Below are positions 1 through 5,862 of a stretch of 5,862 bases of DNA, in pieces. The notes beneath the pieces were generated by a model. The model was not told where the DNA came from and did no database searches. It saw only the letters and a program-made list of their open reading frames with translations. Positions within the stretch are counted from its first letter, which is position 1. Each line of letters begins with the position of its first letter. Source of the DNA: Ruminococcus flavefaciens (GTDB lineage Bacteria; Bacillota; Clostridia; Oscillospirales; Ruminococcaceae). The stretch is taken from NCBI GenBank assembly GCA_902796705.1, contig CADBQF010000313.1, positions 1 to 5,862 of the forward strand, in the 5' to 3' direction. The position numbers and the translations under genes are program-made.

Positions 1-810
1 CTTCTCGTTGTGAGCCTTCATAGCCTCAAGGCCGCCCATCTTCTTGATCCACTTGAATACCTTGCCGCAAACGTAGATGCCGTAGCACGGAGGTGTATTG
101 TAGAGAGACTCATGGTCAGCCTGGATCTTCCAGTCCATCATTGTAGGAGTGCATTTGAGAGCCGGGCAGTCAGCGATGAGGTCTTCACGAACGATGATGA
201 TCTGAACACCTGCAGGGCCGACGTTTTTCTGAACGCCGCCGTAGATAACGCCGTACTTTGTAACGTCAACAGGTTCAGAGAGGAAGCATGAGCTTACGTC
301 AGCAACGAGTTCCTTGCCCTTTGTGTTCGGGAGTTCCCAGAACTTTGTACCGTAGATAGTATTGTTCTCGCAGATATAAACATAGTCAGCGTCCTCAGGG
401 ATATCGAGGTCTGAGCAGTCAGGGATATAGGAGAAAGTCTTGTCAGCAGAAGAAGCGACTCTTACTACTTCGCCGTACTTTTCAGCTTCCTGAGCGGCTT
501 TCTTAGCCCACTGACCTGTGATGATATAAGCAGCCTTGCCGTTCTTCATGAGGTTCATAGGAACGCCTGCGAAGACAAGTGAAGCACCGCCCTGAACGAA
601 GATGACCTTGTAGTTGTCAGGGATATTCATAAGATCACGGAGATCCTTTTCAGCTTCCTTGATGATCTCATCATAGACCTTTGAACGGTGGGACATTTCC
701 ATAACGGACATACCGCATCCCTTGTAATCCATCATTTCTTCTGCACACTCTTTGAGGACTTCCTCAGGGAGTACAGCAGGGCCGGCACTGAAGTTATAAA
801 CTCTGCTCAT
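1..810 (-). CDS. serC: Phosphoserine aminotransferase SerC (3' end beyond the left edge)
   Basis: PLP-dependent class V aminotransferase of serine biosynthesis. It converts 3-phosphohydroxypyruvate plus glutamate to O-phosphoserine plus 2-oxoglutarate in the cytoplasm. The frame is open from the ATG at 808-810 to the window edge, giving 270 residues. The family is about 360 residues long, so roughly the last 90 lie outside. The protein begins MSRVYNFSAGPAVLPEEVL, the classic SerC N terminus. Visible motifs are MSVMEMSHRS, QGGAS (GGAS at residues 74-77), NNTIYGTKF (149-157), DVSSCFLSEPVDVTKYGVIY, and GGVQKNVGPAG, whose Lys195 is the expected PLP Schiff-base lysine. The last visible part, SLYNTPPCYGIYVCGKV, also matches the family. 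A GGAGG ribosome binding site (819-823) sits 8 nt before the ATG. There is no frameshift in the visible part. In many bacteria serC is followed by serA, but that side is outside the window. Identification is secure; a second role in pyridoxal phosphate synthesis (PdxC) cannot be judged. Confidence 0.96.
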   Translation of the reverse strand, partial: MSRVYNFSAGPAVLPEEVLKECAEEMMDYKGCGMSVMEMSHRSKVYDEIIKEAEKDLRDLMNIPDNYKVIFVQGGASLVFAGVPMNLMKNGKAAYIITGQWAKKAAQEAEKYGEVVRVASSADKTFSYIPDCSDLDIPEDADYVYICENNTIYGTKFWELPNTKGKELVADVSSCFLSEPVDVTKYGVIYGGVQKNVGPAGVQIIIVREDLIADCPALKCTPTMMDWKIQADHESLYNTPPCYGIYVCGKVFKWIKKMGGLEAMKAHNEK

Positions 811-868
811 TGTAAAAACCTCCAAAAAAATATATTATAAAAAGATATAGTATTGCCATACAATATTA

Positions 869-897
869 ATTATACTATTTTAAAACAGATAAGTCAA
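869..897 (-). promoter_or_regulatory. serC sigma-A promoter
   Basis: On the minus strand, TTGACT (892-897) is followed after 17 bp by a perfect TATAAT (869-874). Transcription should start near 862, giving a leader of about 50 nt with the GGAGG site before the serC ATG. The DNA upstream of the -35 box is very AT-rich (A/T runs around 909-917), which could act as an UP element. The leader is too short for a T-box or a large riboswitch, so any regulation would be at the DNA level. A 7-bp inverted repeat overlaps the -10 box (see findings). Confidence 0.82.
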
Positions 898-1009
898 TAT
901 TTACGTGAAATTTTTTTAAGGAGGGAGATATCTTTGTTAAAATGGCTGAAAATGTTGTTAAATCTTTGTCAATCATACCAGTTTTTTGATATTTTCCATT
1001 CTGCCTGAC

Positions 1010-1042
1010 AAAAAAAACGGAGCGGAAAGTTTTTCCGCCCCG
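1010..1042 (-). terminator. Rho-independent terminator of htpG
   Basis: In the minus-strand RNA an 11-bp stem forms between 1032-1042 and 1018-1028, with one G-U pair and a 3-nt loop. The stem is GC-rich at its base (CGGGGCGG). A run of eight U's (1010-1017) follows immediately. It begins 20 nt after the htpG stop codon. The other strand has no T-run after the hairpin, so this is a one-way terminator. It separates htpG from serC. Confidence 0.92.
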
Positions 1043-1062
1043 CATAGTATAAGGTTCTAAAC

Positions 1063-2967
1063 TTACATAAGCTCGCAGATGAGGTTAGAGAATTCTACCG
1101 GATCTTCTATCGGGAGGCCTTCTATGAGAAGTGCCTGATCGTAGAGGAGCTTTGAGTATTTTCCGAGCTTTTCCTTGTTTTCGTCTGCATCGAGTGCTTT
1201 GAGCTTTCCGAATATCTCATGCTCAGGATTGATCTCAAGGACTCTCTGTGCCTTGACCTTCTGGTCTACCGGCATAGAATTGAGTATCTTCTCCATTTCG
1301 AGAGATATCTCGCCCTCACTTGTAAGGCATACAGGGTGAGATTTGAGTCTCTGTGAGAGAATTACCTTTGATACCTTGCCGTCAAGTGCAGATGCTATAT
1401 CAGCGAGAAGTCCGGAGTTTTCCTCCTCCTTTGCCTTGATCTCCTCTTTCTTCTCCTCAGTTTCAAGGCCGAGGTCGTCAGCAGATACCGACTTGAACTC
1501 CTTATCCTTATACGACCGGAGAGTCTTTACTGCAAATTCGTCAACGCTGTCGGTGAGATAGAGTATCTCAAATCCGTTGTCCTTGACAAGTTCTGTCTGC
1601 GGGAGCTGTTCTATCCTGTCAGCACTGCCGCCTGTAGCGTAGTAGATATACTTCTGATCTTCACGCATACCTGTTACATATTCATCGAGAGTTACAAGCT
1701 TCTTCTCCTTTGAAGAAGTGAACAGCAGGAGATCCTGGAGCTTTTCCTTGTTCATGCCGTAATCGCTGTAGATGCCGTATTTTATCTGTAATCCGAAAGC
1801 CTTCCAGAATTCCTCATACTTTTCACGCTCGTTTTTGAGCATCTTTTTGAGTTCGTTGCTGATAGTCTTCTCGATGCTCTTTGCGATGACTTTGAGCTGT
1901 CTGTCGTGCTGGAGCATCTCACGGGAGATATTGAGCGAGAGGTCTTCCGAGTCAACAAGACCTTTCACGAAGCTGAAATAATCCGGCAGAAGATCGGCAC
2001 ACTTGTCCATTATAAGAACGCCGTTTGAATAGAGCTGGAGTCCCTTTTCGTACTCCTTTGAATAATAGTCGAACGGAGCTTTTCCGGGGATATAGAGGAG
2101 TGCATTGTAGTTTGCATTGCCCTCGTTCTTTACGTGAGCATATTTGAGCGGCTCTGTATAGTCGTAGAATTTCTCGGTATAGAAATGCTTGTAGTCCTCG
2201 TCTTTGAGTTCGGACTTGTTCTTCTTCCAGAGAGGAGTCATGCTGTTGAGAGTTTCAACTTCGATGTAATCCTCATACTCCGGAGCTTTTTTAGCTTCCT
2301 TCTCCTCCTCAGTCTGCTCCTTCGGACGGCTGTGAGTAACTTCCATTTTAATGGGGAAGCGGATATAATCGGAGTATTTCCTGATAAGTGACTTTATCCT
2401 GTACTCGTCGAGGAATTCGGTGTAATTCTCGTCATCTGTGTCATCGATGAGTTCGAGGATTATATCAGTACCGGGATTTTTCTTTTCAGCTTCCGTGATC
2501 GTGTAGCCGTCAACGCCCTCAGATTCCCACTGATAAGCCTTGTCGCTGCCGTAAGCCTTTGAGATGACAGTAACTTTCTTGGCTACCATGAATGCGGAGT
2601 AGAAGCCTACACCGAACTGACCGATTATCTGATTATCCTCTTCGAGCTTGTTCTCTGTCTTGAATTTGAGAGAACCGCTGTTAGCGATAGTACCGAGGTT
2701 ATTTTCGAGTTCTTCTTCTGTCATGCCGATACCGTTATCGGATATTTTAAGTGTGCGTGCTTCCTTGTCAGGAGTTATCCAGACAGCGAAATCCTCTTTG
2801 TTCAGACCAACTTTATCGTCTGTGAGTGACTTGAAATAGAGCTTGTCGATAGCATCGCTTGCGTTGGAGATAAGCTCTCTGAGGAATATCTCTTTATGTG
2901 TATAGATCGAGTGGATCATCATATCGAGGAGTTTTTTGGACTCTGCTTTGAACTGTTTAGTTTCCAT
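1063..2967 (-). CDS. htpG: Molecular chaperone HtpG (bacterial Hsp90)
   Basis: ATP-dependent homodimeric cytoplasmic chaperone of the Hsp90 family, 634 residues, normal for bacterial HtpG. The N-terminal GHKL ATPase domain covers roughly residues 1-215. It has [12 protein letters not shown] with the catalytic Glu31, DNGIGM (77-82), the lid segment [22 protein letters not shown] (from 116) and GTD (166-168). The middle domain follows, with LNISREML, whose Arg349 corresponds to the conserved ATP-contacting arginine of the Hsp90 middle domain. The C-terminal dimerisation domain covers roughly 505-634. There is no eukaryote-type long charged linker, only a short acidic/basic stretch near 213-232. 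The start [14 protein letters not shown] is chosen because it matches Firmicutes HtpG and has a GGAG site 9 nt upstream. An in-frame GTG at 2995-2997 would add 10 residues but lies inside the operator. It is preceded by a consensus promoter with CIRCE and followed by a terminator, so it is a single-gene unit likely induced by heat or protein damage. Confidence 0.98.
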   Translation of the reverse strand: METKQFKAESKKLLDMMIHSIYTHKEIFLRELISNASDAIDKLYFKSLTDDKVGLNKEDFAVWITPDKEARTLKISDNGIGMTEEELENNLGTIANSGSLKFKTENKLEEDNQIIGQFGVGFYSAFMVAKKVTVISKAYGSDKAYQWESEGVDGYTITEAEKKNPGTDIILELIDDTDDENYTEFLDEYRIKSLIRKYSDYIRFPIKMEVTHSRPKEQTEEEKEAKKAPEYEDYIEVETLNSMTPLWKKNKSELKDEDYKHFYTEKFYDYTEPLKYAHVKNEGNANYNALLYIPGKAPFDYYSKEYEKGLQLYSNGVLIMDKCADLLPDYFSFVKGLVDSEDLSLNISREMLQHDRQLKVIAKSIEKTISNELKKMLKNEREKYEEFWKAFGLQIKYGIYSDYGMNKEKLQDLLLFTSSKEKKLVTLDEYVTGMREDQKYIYYATGGSADRIEQLPQTELVKDNGFEILYLTDSVDEFAVKTLRSYKDKEFKSVSADDLGLETEEKKEEIKAKEEENSGLLADIASALDGKVSKVILSQRLKSHPVCLTSEGEISLEMEKILNSMPVDQKVKAQRVLEINPEHEIFGKLKALDADENKEKLGKYSKLLYDQALLIEGLPIEDPVEFSNLICELM

Positions 2968-2976
2968 ATAAAACAT

Positions 2977-2980
2977 CTCC
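2977..2980 (-). promoter_or_regulatory. htpG ribosome binding site that fixes the start codon
   Basis: Minus-strand GGAG lies 9 nt before the ATG at 2965-2967. Another in-frame ATG at 2974-2976 almost touches the GGAG and cannot use it. The GTG at 2995-2997 lies upstream of it. This site therefore supports the 634-residue form of HtpG. Confidence 0.8.
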
Positions 2981-2990
2981 GTAACAATTT

Positions 2991-3017
2991 TTAGCACTCT
3001 ATGTGTTTGAGTGCTAA
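2991..3017. promoter_or_regulatory. CIRCE element (HrcA operator) controlling htpG
   Basis: The sequence is a perfect match to the CIRCE consensus: TTAGCACTC (2991-2999), 9 bp spacer (3000-3008), GAGTGCTAA (3009-3017). CIRCE is the binding site of the heat-shock repressor HrcA and is classically found before groESL and hrcA-grpE-dnaK. Here it begins 4 bp downstream of the htpG -10 box and covers the predicted transcription start near 3015, the usual repressing position. It ends 23 bp before the htpG ATG. HrcA itself is not encoded in the window. Confidence 0.97.
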
Positions 3018-3021
3018 TGAT

Positions 3022-3051
3022 AGTATATATCTTTTCCGGCTATAATGTCAA
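3022..3051 (-). promoter_or_regulatory. htpG sigma-A promoter
   Basis: On the minus strand a perfect -35 TTGACA (3046-3051) is separated by 18 bp from TATACT (3022-3027, five of six bases). Predicted transcription start is near 3015, inside the CIRCE. A strong housekeeping promoter covered by a repressor site fits HrcA-type heat induction rather than an alternative sigma factor. Confidence 0.87.
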
Positions 3052-3103
3052 GGGCGTACAGCTATTGTTTACAATTTGTTCATATTTACAGTGCCGACTG
3101 CAT

Positions 3104-3140
3104 AAAAAATCGCAGCGACAACAAAACGTCATCACTGCGA
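3104..3140 (-). terminator. Rho-independent terminator of metG
   Basis: In the minus-strand RNA UCGCAG (3135-3140) pairs with CUGCGA (3110-3115). An inner GAC/GUC pairing (3128-3130 with 3117-3119) lies across a small internal loop. Six U's (3104-3109) follow the stem directly. It begins 12 nt after the metG stop codon and lies upstream of the htpG promoter, so it insulates htpG from metG transcription. Confidence 0.85.
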
Positions 3141-3152
3141 CCATTAATATAA

Positions 3153-5132
3153 TTATCTTATCTTTGCACCTACAGGGATAGAATCATCTGCAAACATTAC
3201 CTTGCATCCGCCGCCGGGCATATCTGCGGCACAGATCATGCCGTTGCTCTCGACTCCACGGAGCTTTACGGGCTTGAGGTTAGCAATGAGCTGTATCTTC
3301 TTTCCGATGAGGTCTTCCGGAGCGTAATACTGGGCAATACCGGAAACGACCTGTCTTCCGCCCATTCCGTCATCGAGCTGCAAGCAGAGGAGCTTGTCGG
3401 ATTTCTTTACCTTTTCGCAGGCAAGCACCTTAGCCACACGGATATCTATCTTTGCAAAATCATCGATAGTTATTTCAGGGAGAAGCTCCGGTATCTCCAT
3501 TTCCTCCTCAGCCGGCTTTTCAGCTTCGGAGAGAGAAGCCTTGGCAGCTTCCATGTTCTTCTTGATTATGGCGTTGAGTTCCTCTATCTCCTTTTCAACA
3601 TCTATACGAGGGAAGAGTATCTCGCCCTTGTGTACAGTGACATCAGCCGGAAGAACGCCGTACTTTGAAGCATTCTCATACGTTGCATCGTCAGCAGAAG
3701 CACCGATCTGCTCCCATACCTTCGGCATAGTAGTCGGCATGAACGGCGAAAGGAGCGTTGAGATGACTCTGATGCACTCCAAAAGATTATAGAGAACAGT
3801 TGCAAGTCTTGCCTTCTTCGACTCGTCCTTGCCGAGCTTCCACGGCTCTGTCTCGTCGATATACTTGTTAGCTCTGTCAACGAGGCGGAATATCTCCTCA
3901 AGAGCCTGCTTTATCTTAGTCTCGTCGATGAATCCCGTAACAGTCTCGCATACCTTAGCGAAAGCCTCGCCGCTGAGATCCTTGTCGATATCGTCAGCTT
4001 CACGCTCTGTCGGGAGAGTTCCGCCGAAATACTTGTCAGCCATAGCGACTGTACGTGAAACGAGATTTCCCAGACCGTTGGCAAGGTCGGAATTTATGCG
4101 GTTTATCATTATCTCGTTAGAGAACGAGCTGTCAGCACCGAGAGCCATTTCTCTGAGGATATGGTATCTTATGGCATCACAGCCGTAACGCTCGCCAAGC
4201 ACGAACGGATCAACGACATTTCCGAGAGATTTGGACATCTTCTCGCCGTTGAAAGTTATCCAGCCGTGAACAGCAAGGTGCTTCGGGAGCGGCACATCGA
4301 GAGCCATGAGCATTGCAGGCCAGATGATAGCGTGGAATCTCATGATATCCTTTGCGACCATGTGGACATCAGCCGGCCAGTATGTGTCGAAATCGCTGTA
4401 CGCACTGTTGAGGTAGCCGAGAGCTGTGATATAGTTCGAGAGAGCGTCTATCCATACGTATACAACGTGGTCTTCATCGAATGATACGGGTATTCCCCAT
4501 TTGAATGTAGTTCTTGAAACGCAGAGGTCTTCAAGGCCGGGCTTGATGAAGTTGTTTACAAGCTCTGTAGCTCTTGTCTTCGGGCGGAGATAATCCGTAT
4601 CGAGCAGGAGGTGTTCTATCCTCTCTGCGAAAGGAGACATCTTGAAGAAGTAAGCCTCTTCCTTGGCGAAAGTAACAGGTCTGTGACATTCAGGGCAGCA
4701 GCCGTTCTCATCGAGCTGCGAGTCTGTCCAGAAGCTCTCGCACGGAGTACAGTATTTTCCTGAATACTCGCCCTTGTATATATATCCTCTGTCGTAAAGT
4801 TCCTTGAATATCTTCTGAACGCTTTCGATGTGGTAATCGTCAGTAGTTCTGATATAGCGGTCATAGCTCACGTTCATGTATTTCCAGAGTCCCTTGAACT
4901 TCTCAACGATGCCGTCCACGTACTCTTTCGGTGAAATGCCCTGTTCAGCGGCTTTCTGTTCTATTTTAAGACCATGCTCGTCAGTGCCGGTAAGGAACAT
5001 TACATCATAACCCTGCATTCGCTTGAAACGGGCGATAGAGTCACACGCAACTGTAGTATAGCAGTGACCTATATGCGGATTGCCCGACGGATAATAGATA
5101 GGTGTGGTGATGTAAAAGGGTTTCTTTGACAT
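3153..5132 (-). CDS. metG: Methionyl-tRNA synthetase MetG with C-terminal tRNA-binding domain
   Basis: Class Ia aminoacyl-tRNA synthetase that charges tRNA-Met (initiator and elongator) with methionine using ATP, in the cytoplasm. It has 659 residues, close to other Firmicutes MetG proteins. The Rossmann catalytic core starts MSKKPFYITTPIYYPSGNP and carries HIGH (residues 20-23) and KMSKS (298-302). The connective insert has two Cys pairs, CTPC (128-131) and CPEC (146-149), predicted to hold one zinc ion. VVYVWIDALSNY (223-234) belongs to the catalytic core. An anticodon-binding helical domain follows (about 340-515), then an acidic linker (about 520-555). Last is an EMAP/Trbp111-like OB-fold (about 556-659) with KIDIRVAKV, VVSGIA and KPVKLRGVESNGMI, which helps bind tRNA and dimerise. 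The ATG has a GGAG site (5142-5145) 9 nt upstream. Its promoter and terminator indicate a monocistronic unit. The predicted leader (about 45 nt) is too short for a T-box. Confidence 0.98.
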   Translation of the reverse strand: MSKKPFYITTPIYYPSGNPHIGHCYTTVACDSIARFKRMQGYDVMFLTGTDEHGLKIEQKAAEQGISPKEYVDGIVEKFKGLWKYMNVSYDRYIRTTDDYHIESVQKIFKELYDRGYIYKGEYSGKYCTPCESFWTDSQLDENGCCPECHRPVTFAKEEAYFFKMSPFAERIEHLLLDTDYLRPKTRATELVNNFIKPGLEDLCVSRTTFKWGIPVSFDEDHVVYVWIDALSNYITALGYLNSAYSDFDTYWPADVHMVAKDIMRFHAIIWPAMLMALDVPLPKHLAVHGWITFNGEKMSKSLGNVVDPFVLGERYGCDAIRYHILREMALGADSSFSNEIMINRINSDLANGLGNLVSRTVAMADKYFGGTLPTEREADDIDKDLSGEAFAKVCETVTGFIDETKIKQALEEIFRLVDRANKYIDETEPWKLGKDESKKARLATVLYNLLECIRVISTLLSPFMPTTMPKVWEQIGASADDATYENASKYGVLPADVTVHKGEILFPRIDVEKEIEELNAIIKKNMEAAKASLSEAEKPAEEEMEIPELLPEITIDDFAKIDIRVAKVLACEKVKKSDKLLCLQLDDGMGGRQVVSGIAQYYAPEDLIGKKIQLIANLKPVKLRGVESNGMICAADMPGGGCKVMFADDSIPVGAKIR

Positions 5133-5158
5133 ATTTGTTCGCTCCGATCATAGATTTT

Positions 5159-5178
5159 TGCACCGGTATGCACCGGTA
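5159..5178 (-). repeat. Tandem 10-bp repeat in the metG leader
   Basis: Two perfect, directly adjacent copies of TACCGGTGCA (minus strand) occupy 5169-5178 and 5159-5168. Each contains the palindrome ACCGGT, so the copies are also inverted repeats of one another. The RNA could fold into a 6-bp ACCGGU/ACCGGU stem with a 4-nt GCAU loop. The repeat starts 6 bp after the -10 box, at or just after the predicted transcription start near 5177. It could be an operator or a 5' stabilising hairpin; neither role is shown. Confidence 0.7.
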
Positions 5179-5183
5179 AATAT

Positions 5184-5212
5184 ATTATACACCATTTAAT
5201 GGCATTTGTCAC
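5184..5212 (-). promoter_or_regulatory. metG sigma-A promoter
   Basis: On the minus strand GTGACA (5207-5212, five of six bases of the -35 consensus) is followed after exactly 17 bp by a perfect TATAAT (5184-5189). The spacer contains an 11-bp palindrome, CCATTTAATGG (5192-5202). Predicted start is near 5177. The promoter lies in the gap after the GGDEF gene, for which I see no clear terminator, so some read-through into metG is possible. Confidence 0.82.
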
Positions 5213-5255
5213 GCATTTTTTTGATTTGAACAATAATAACTTATCCGGAAGCAGA

Positions 5256-5402
5256 TCACAGAACACCGCTCCCGTTTTTGGTGGTATTTTCCGGCTTGCG
5301 GATAACGACCTCGATCTTCCTTGCGGAAGAGCGGCTGTGCTTTTTGCGTTTTTCCTCATACATACTTGAATCCATATCATTGAAGAAGCGGTCAGCCGAA
5401 CT
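5256..5402 (-). pseudogene. Out-of-frame 3' end of the GGDEF gene
   Basis: This is 48 codons plus a TGA stop, in a different frame from the upstream GGDEF reading frame. It begins SSADRFFNDMDSSMYEEKRK. This is what the end of a GGDEF domain should look like (usual pattern: A-D-x-x-(L/F)-x-x-x-D-x-x-(M/L)-Y-x-x-K). It is followed by a basic, polar tail ending KNGSGVL. There is no good start codon or ribosome binding site for separate translation. If the A7 run at 5402-5408 were A6, it would join the upstream frame without a break as DPEK-SSADRFF. It is therefore the displaced C terminus of one gene, not a gene of its own. Confidence 0.85.
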
Positions 5403-5862
5403 TTTTTTCCGGATCGAGCATACTGTGTCCTATCGAGAAAGAGAGCGTATACTTTTTGGTATGAGCCTCGTTGAATCTGCGGAGTTCCTCACGGATCCTC
5501 TCCGTCACGGCTGTCATATCGCTTTCCTTTGCGGTACGCATGATGACGATGAACTCATCGCCTGCGAACCTTATCGTAGCAGCCTTTACGGGAACGGCAC
5601 GGCGGATAATGGCAGCAGCATCTATGAGGGCCTCATCTCCCGTGGAGTGGCCGAACTGGTCGTTTATCGTCTTGAAGTAGTCGATATCTATCATAATGCC
5701 GCCGATGTGATTCTTTTTTCGTATCGTCTCGCTGAGCTTGTGGTCGAGGAAATTGCGGTTATAGAGCTTTGTGAGCGGATCGAGGTACGAAAGCTCATTT
5801 TGCAGGCTCATATATATACCTGTCATTCCCAGTGCAGCCGAACACCATGCCAGCGACAGGCC
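5392..5862 (-). CDS. Membrane-anchored GGDEF protein (putative diguanylate cyclase), frame ends early, 5' end beyond the right edge
   Basis: The domain is predicted to make cyclic di-GMP from two GTP. The frame is open from the right edge to a TGA at 5392-5394, giving 156 visible residues. The first ~20 are hydrophobic (GLSLAWCSAALGMTGIYMSL), probably the end of a last membrane helix, so the sensor/membrane part lies outside. The GGDEF domain starts at LSYLDPLTKLYNRNFL (visible residues 24-39) and has IDIDYFKTINDQFGHSTGDEAL (about 58-79), with metal-binding and guanine-contacting positions present. The signature is AGDEF (100-104; 5551-5565). The inhibitory RxxD I-site is absent: the expected place reads PVKA. 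SFSIGHSMLDPEK follows, then the frame stops about 30 residues short of the domain end. The rest lies in the neighbouring frame. As written, the product would lack the last strand and helix of the domain and may be inactive. An internal ATG at 5824-5826 is not the real start, because the membrane segment reads in from upstream. Confidence 0.88.
   Translation of the reverse strand, partial: GLSLAWCSAALGMTGIYMSLQNELSYLDPLTKLYNRNFLDHKLSETIRKKNHIGGIMIDIDYFKTINDQFGHSTGDEALIDAAAIIRRAVPVKAATIRFAGDEFIVIMRTAKESDMTAVTERIREELRRFNEAHTKKYTLSFSIGHSMLDPEKKFG

Noticed and set aside
10..291. Plus-strand open frame opposite serC
   Set aside because: It is the antisense reading of conserved serC codons, including the PLP-lysine region, and has no ribosome binding site or recognisable domain.
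2968..2997. Longer HtpG starting at GTG 2995-2997 (10 extra residues)
   Set aside because: The GTG lies within the CIRCE half-site, has no ribosome binding site at the right distance, and the extra residues do not match HtpG N termini. METKQFK at 2967 has a well-placed GGAG.
3602..3901. 99-codon minus-strand open frame inside metG
   Set aside because: It is an Arg/Ser-rich out-of-frame reading of the metG anticodon-binding region, which is well conserved in its own frame.
1343..4484. Several plus-strand open frames opposite htpG and metG
   Set aside because: All lie antisense to strongly conserved coding sequence and have Ser/Leu-rich composition typical of shadows of Glu/Lys-rich genes. 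None has supporting signals.
5133..5183. T-box or other large riboswitch before metG
   Set aside because: The leader predicted from the promoter is only about 45 nt and contains no T-box sequence or terminator hairpin.
5213..5255. Terminator for the GGDEF gene
   Set aside because: No GC-rich hairpin followed by U's on the minus strand; only a TCCGGA palindrome and AT-rich sequence are present.
5069..5380. 103-codon minus-strand open frame overlapping the metG start and the GGDEF tail
   Set aside because: It runs through the metG promoter and start region, has no ribosome binding site and reads as low-complexity basic sequence. The neighbouring frame (5256-5402) carries the recognisable GGDEF ending.

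Overview
The window looks like chromosome from a low-to-moderate GC Gram-positive bacterium, most likely a Clostridia member (a Ruminococcus-like Oscillospiraceae is my guess). The grounds are the Firmicutes-type HtpG N terminus, the MetG with a C-terminal tRNA-binding domain, strong GGAGG-type ribosome binding sites, consensus sigma-A promoters with AT-rich flanks, U-tract terminators and a perfect HrcA operator (CIRCE). The genus-level placement is inference only.

All four genes are on the minus strand, so transcription runs right to left. The right edge (5256-5862) holds the 3' part of a membrane-anchored GGDEF (diguanylate cyclase) gene. Its reading frame is broken at a run of seven A's, and the missing end of the domain lies intact in the next frame. 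Next comes metG (methionyl-tRNA synthetase, 3153-5132) with its own promoter, a tandem 10-bp repeat in the leader and a terminator. Then comes htpG (Hsp90 chaperone, 1063-2967), with a consensus promoter, a perfect CIRCE operator and a terminator. The left edge (1-810) holds the 5' three quarters of serC (phosphoserine aminotransferase), also with its own promoter.

The genes do not form a functional operon. serC, htpG and metG each have a recognisable promoter, and htpG and metG each end in an intrinsic terminator, so these are separately transcribed housekeeping or stress genes side by side. The gaps (811-1062, 2968-3152, 5133-5255) are mostly accounted for by promoters, operator, leaders and terminators.

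I see no CRISPR array, insertion sequence, tRNA, rRNA, prophage or defence system, and no convincing new multi-gene system. The points that deserve a second look are the A7 frameshift in the GGDEF gene, the direct CIRCE control of htpG, and the repeat in the metG leader that is both direct and self-complementary.
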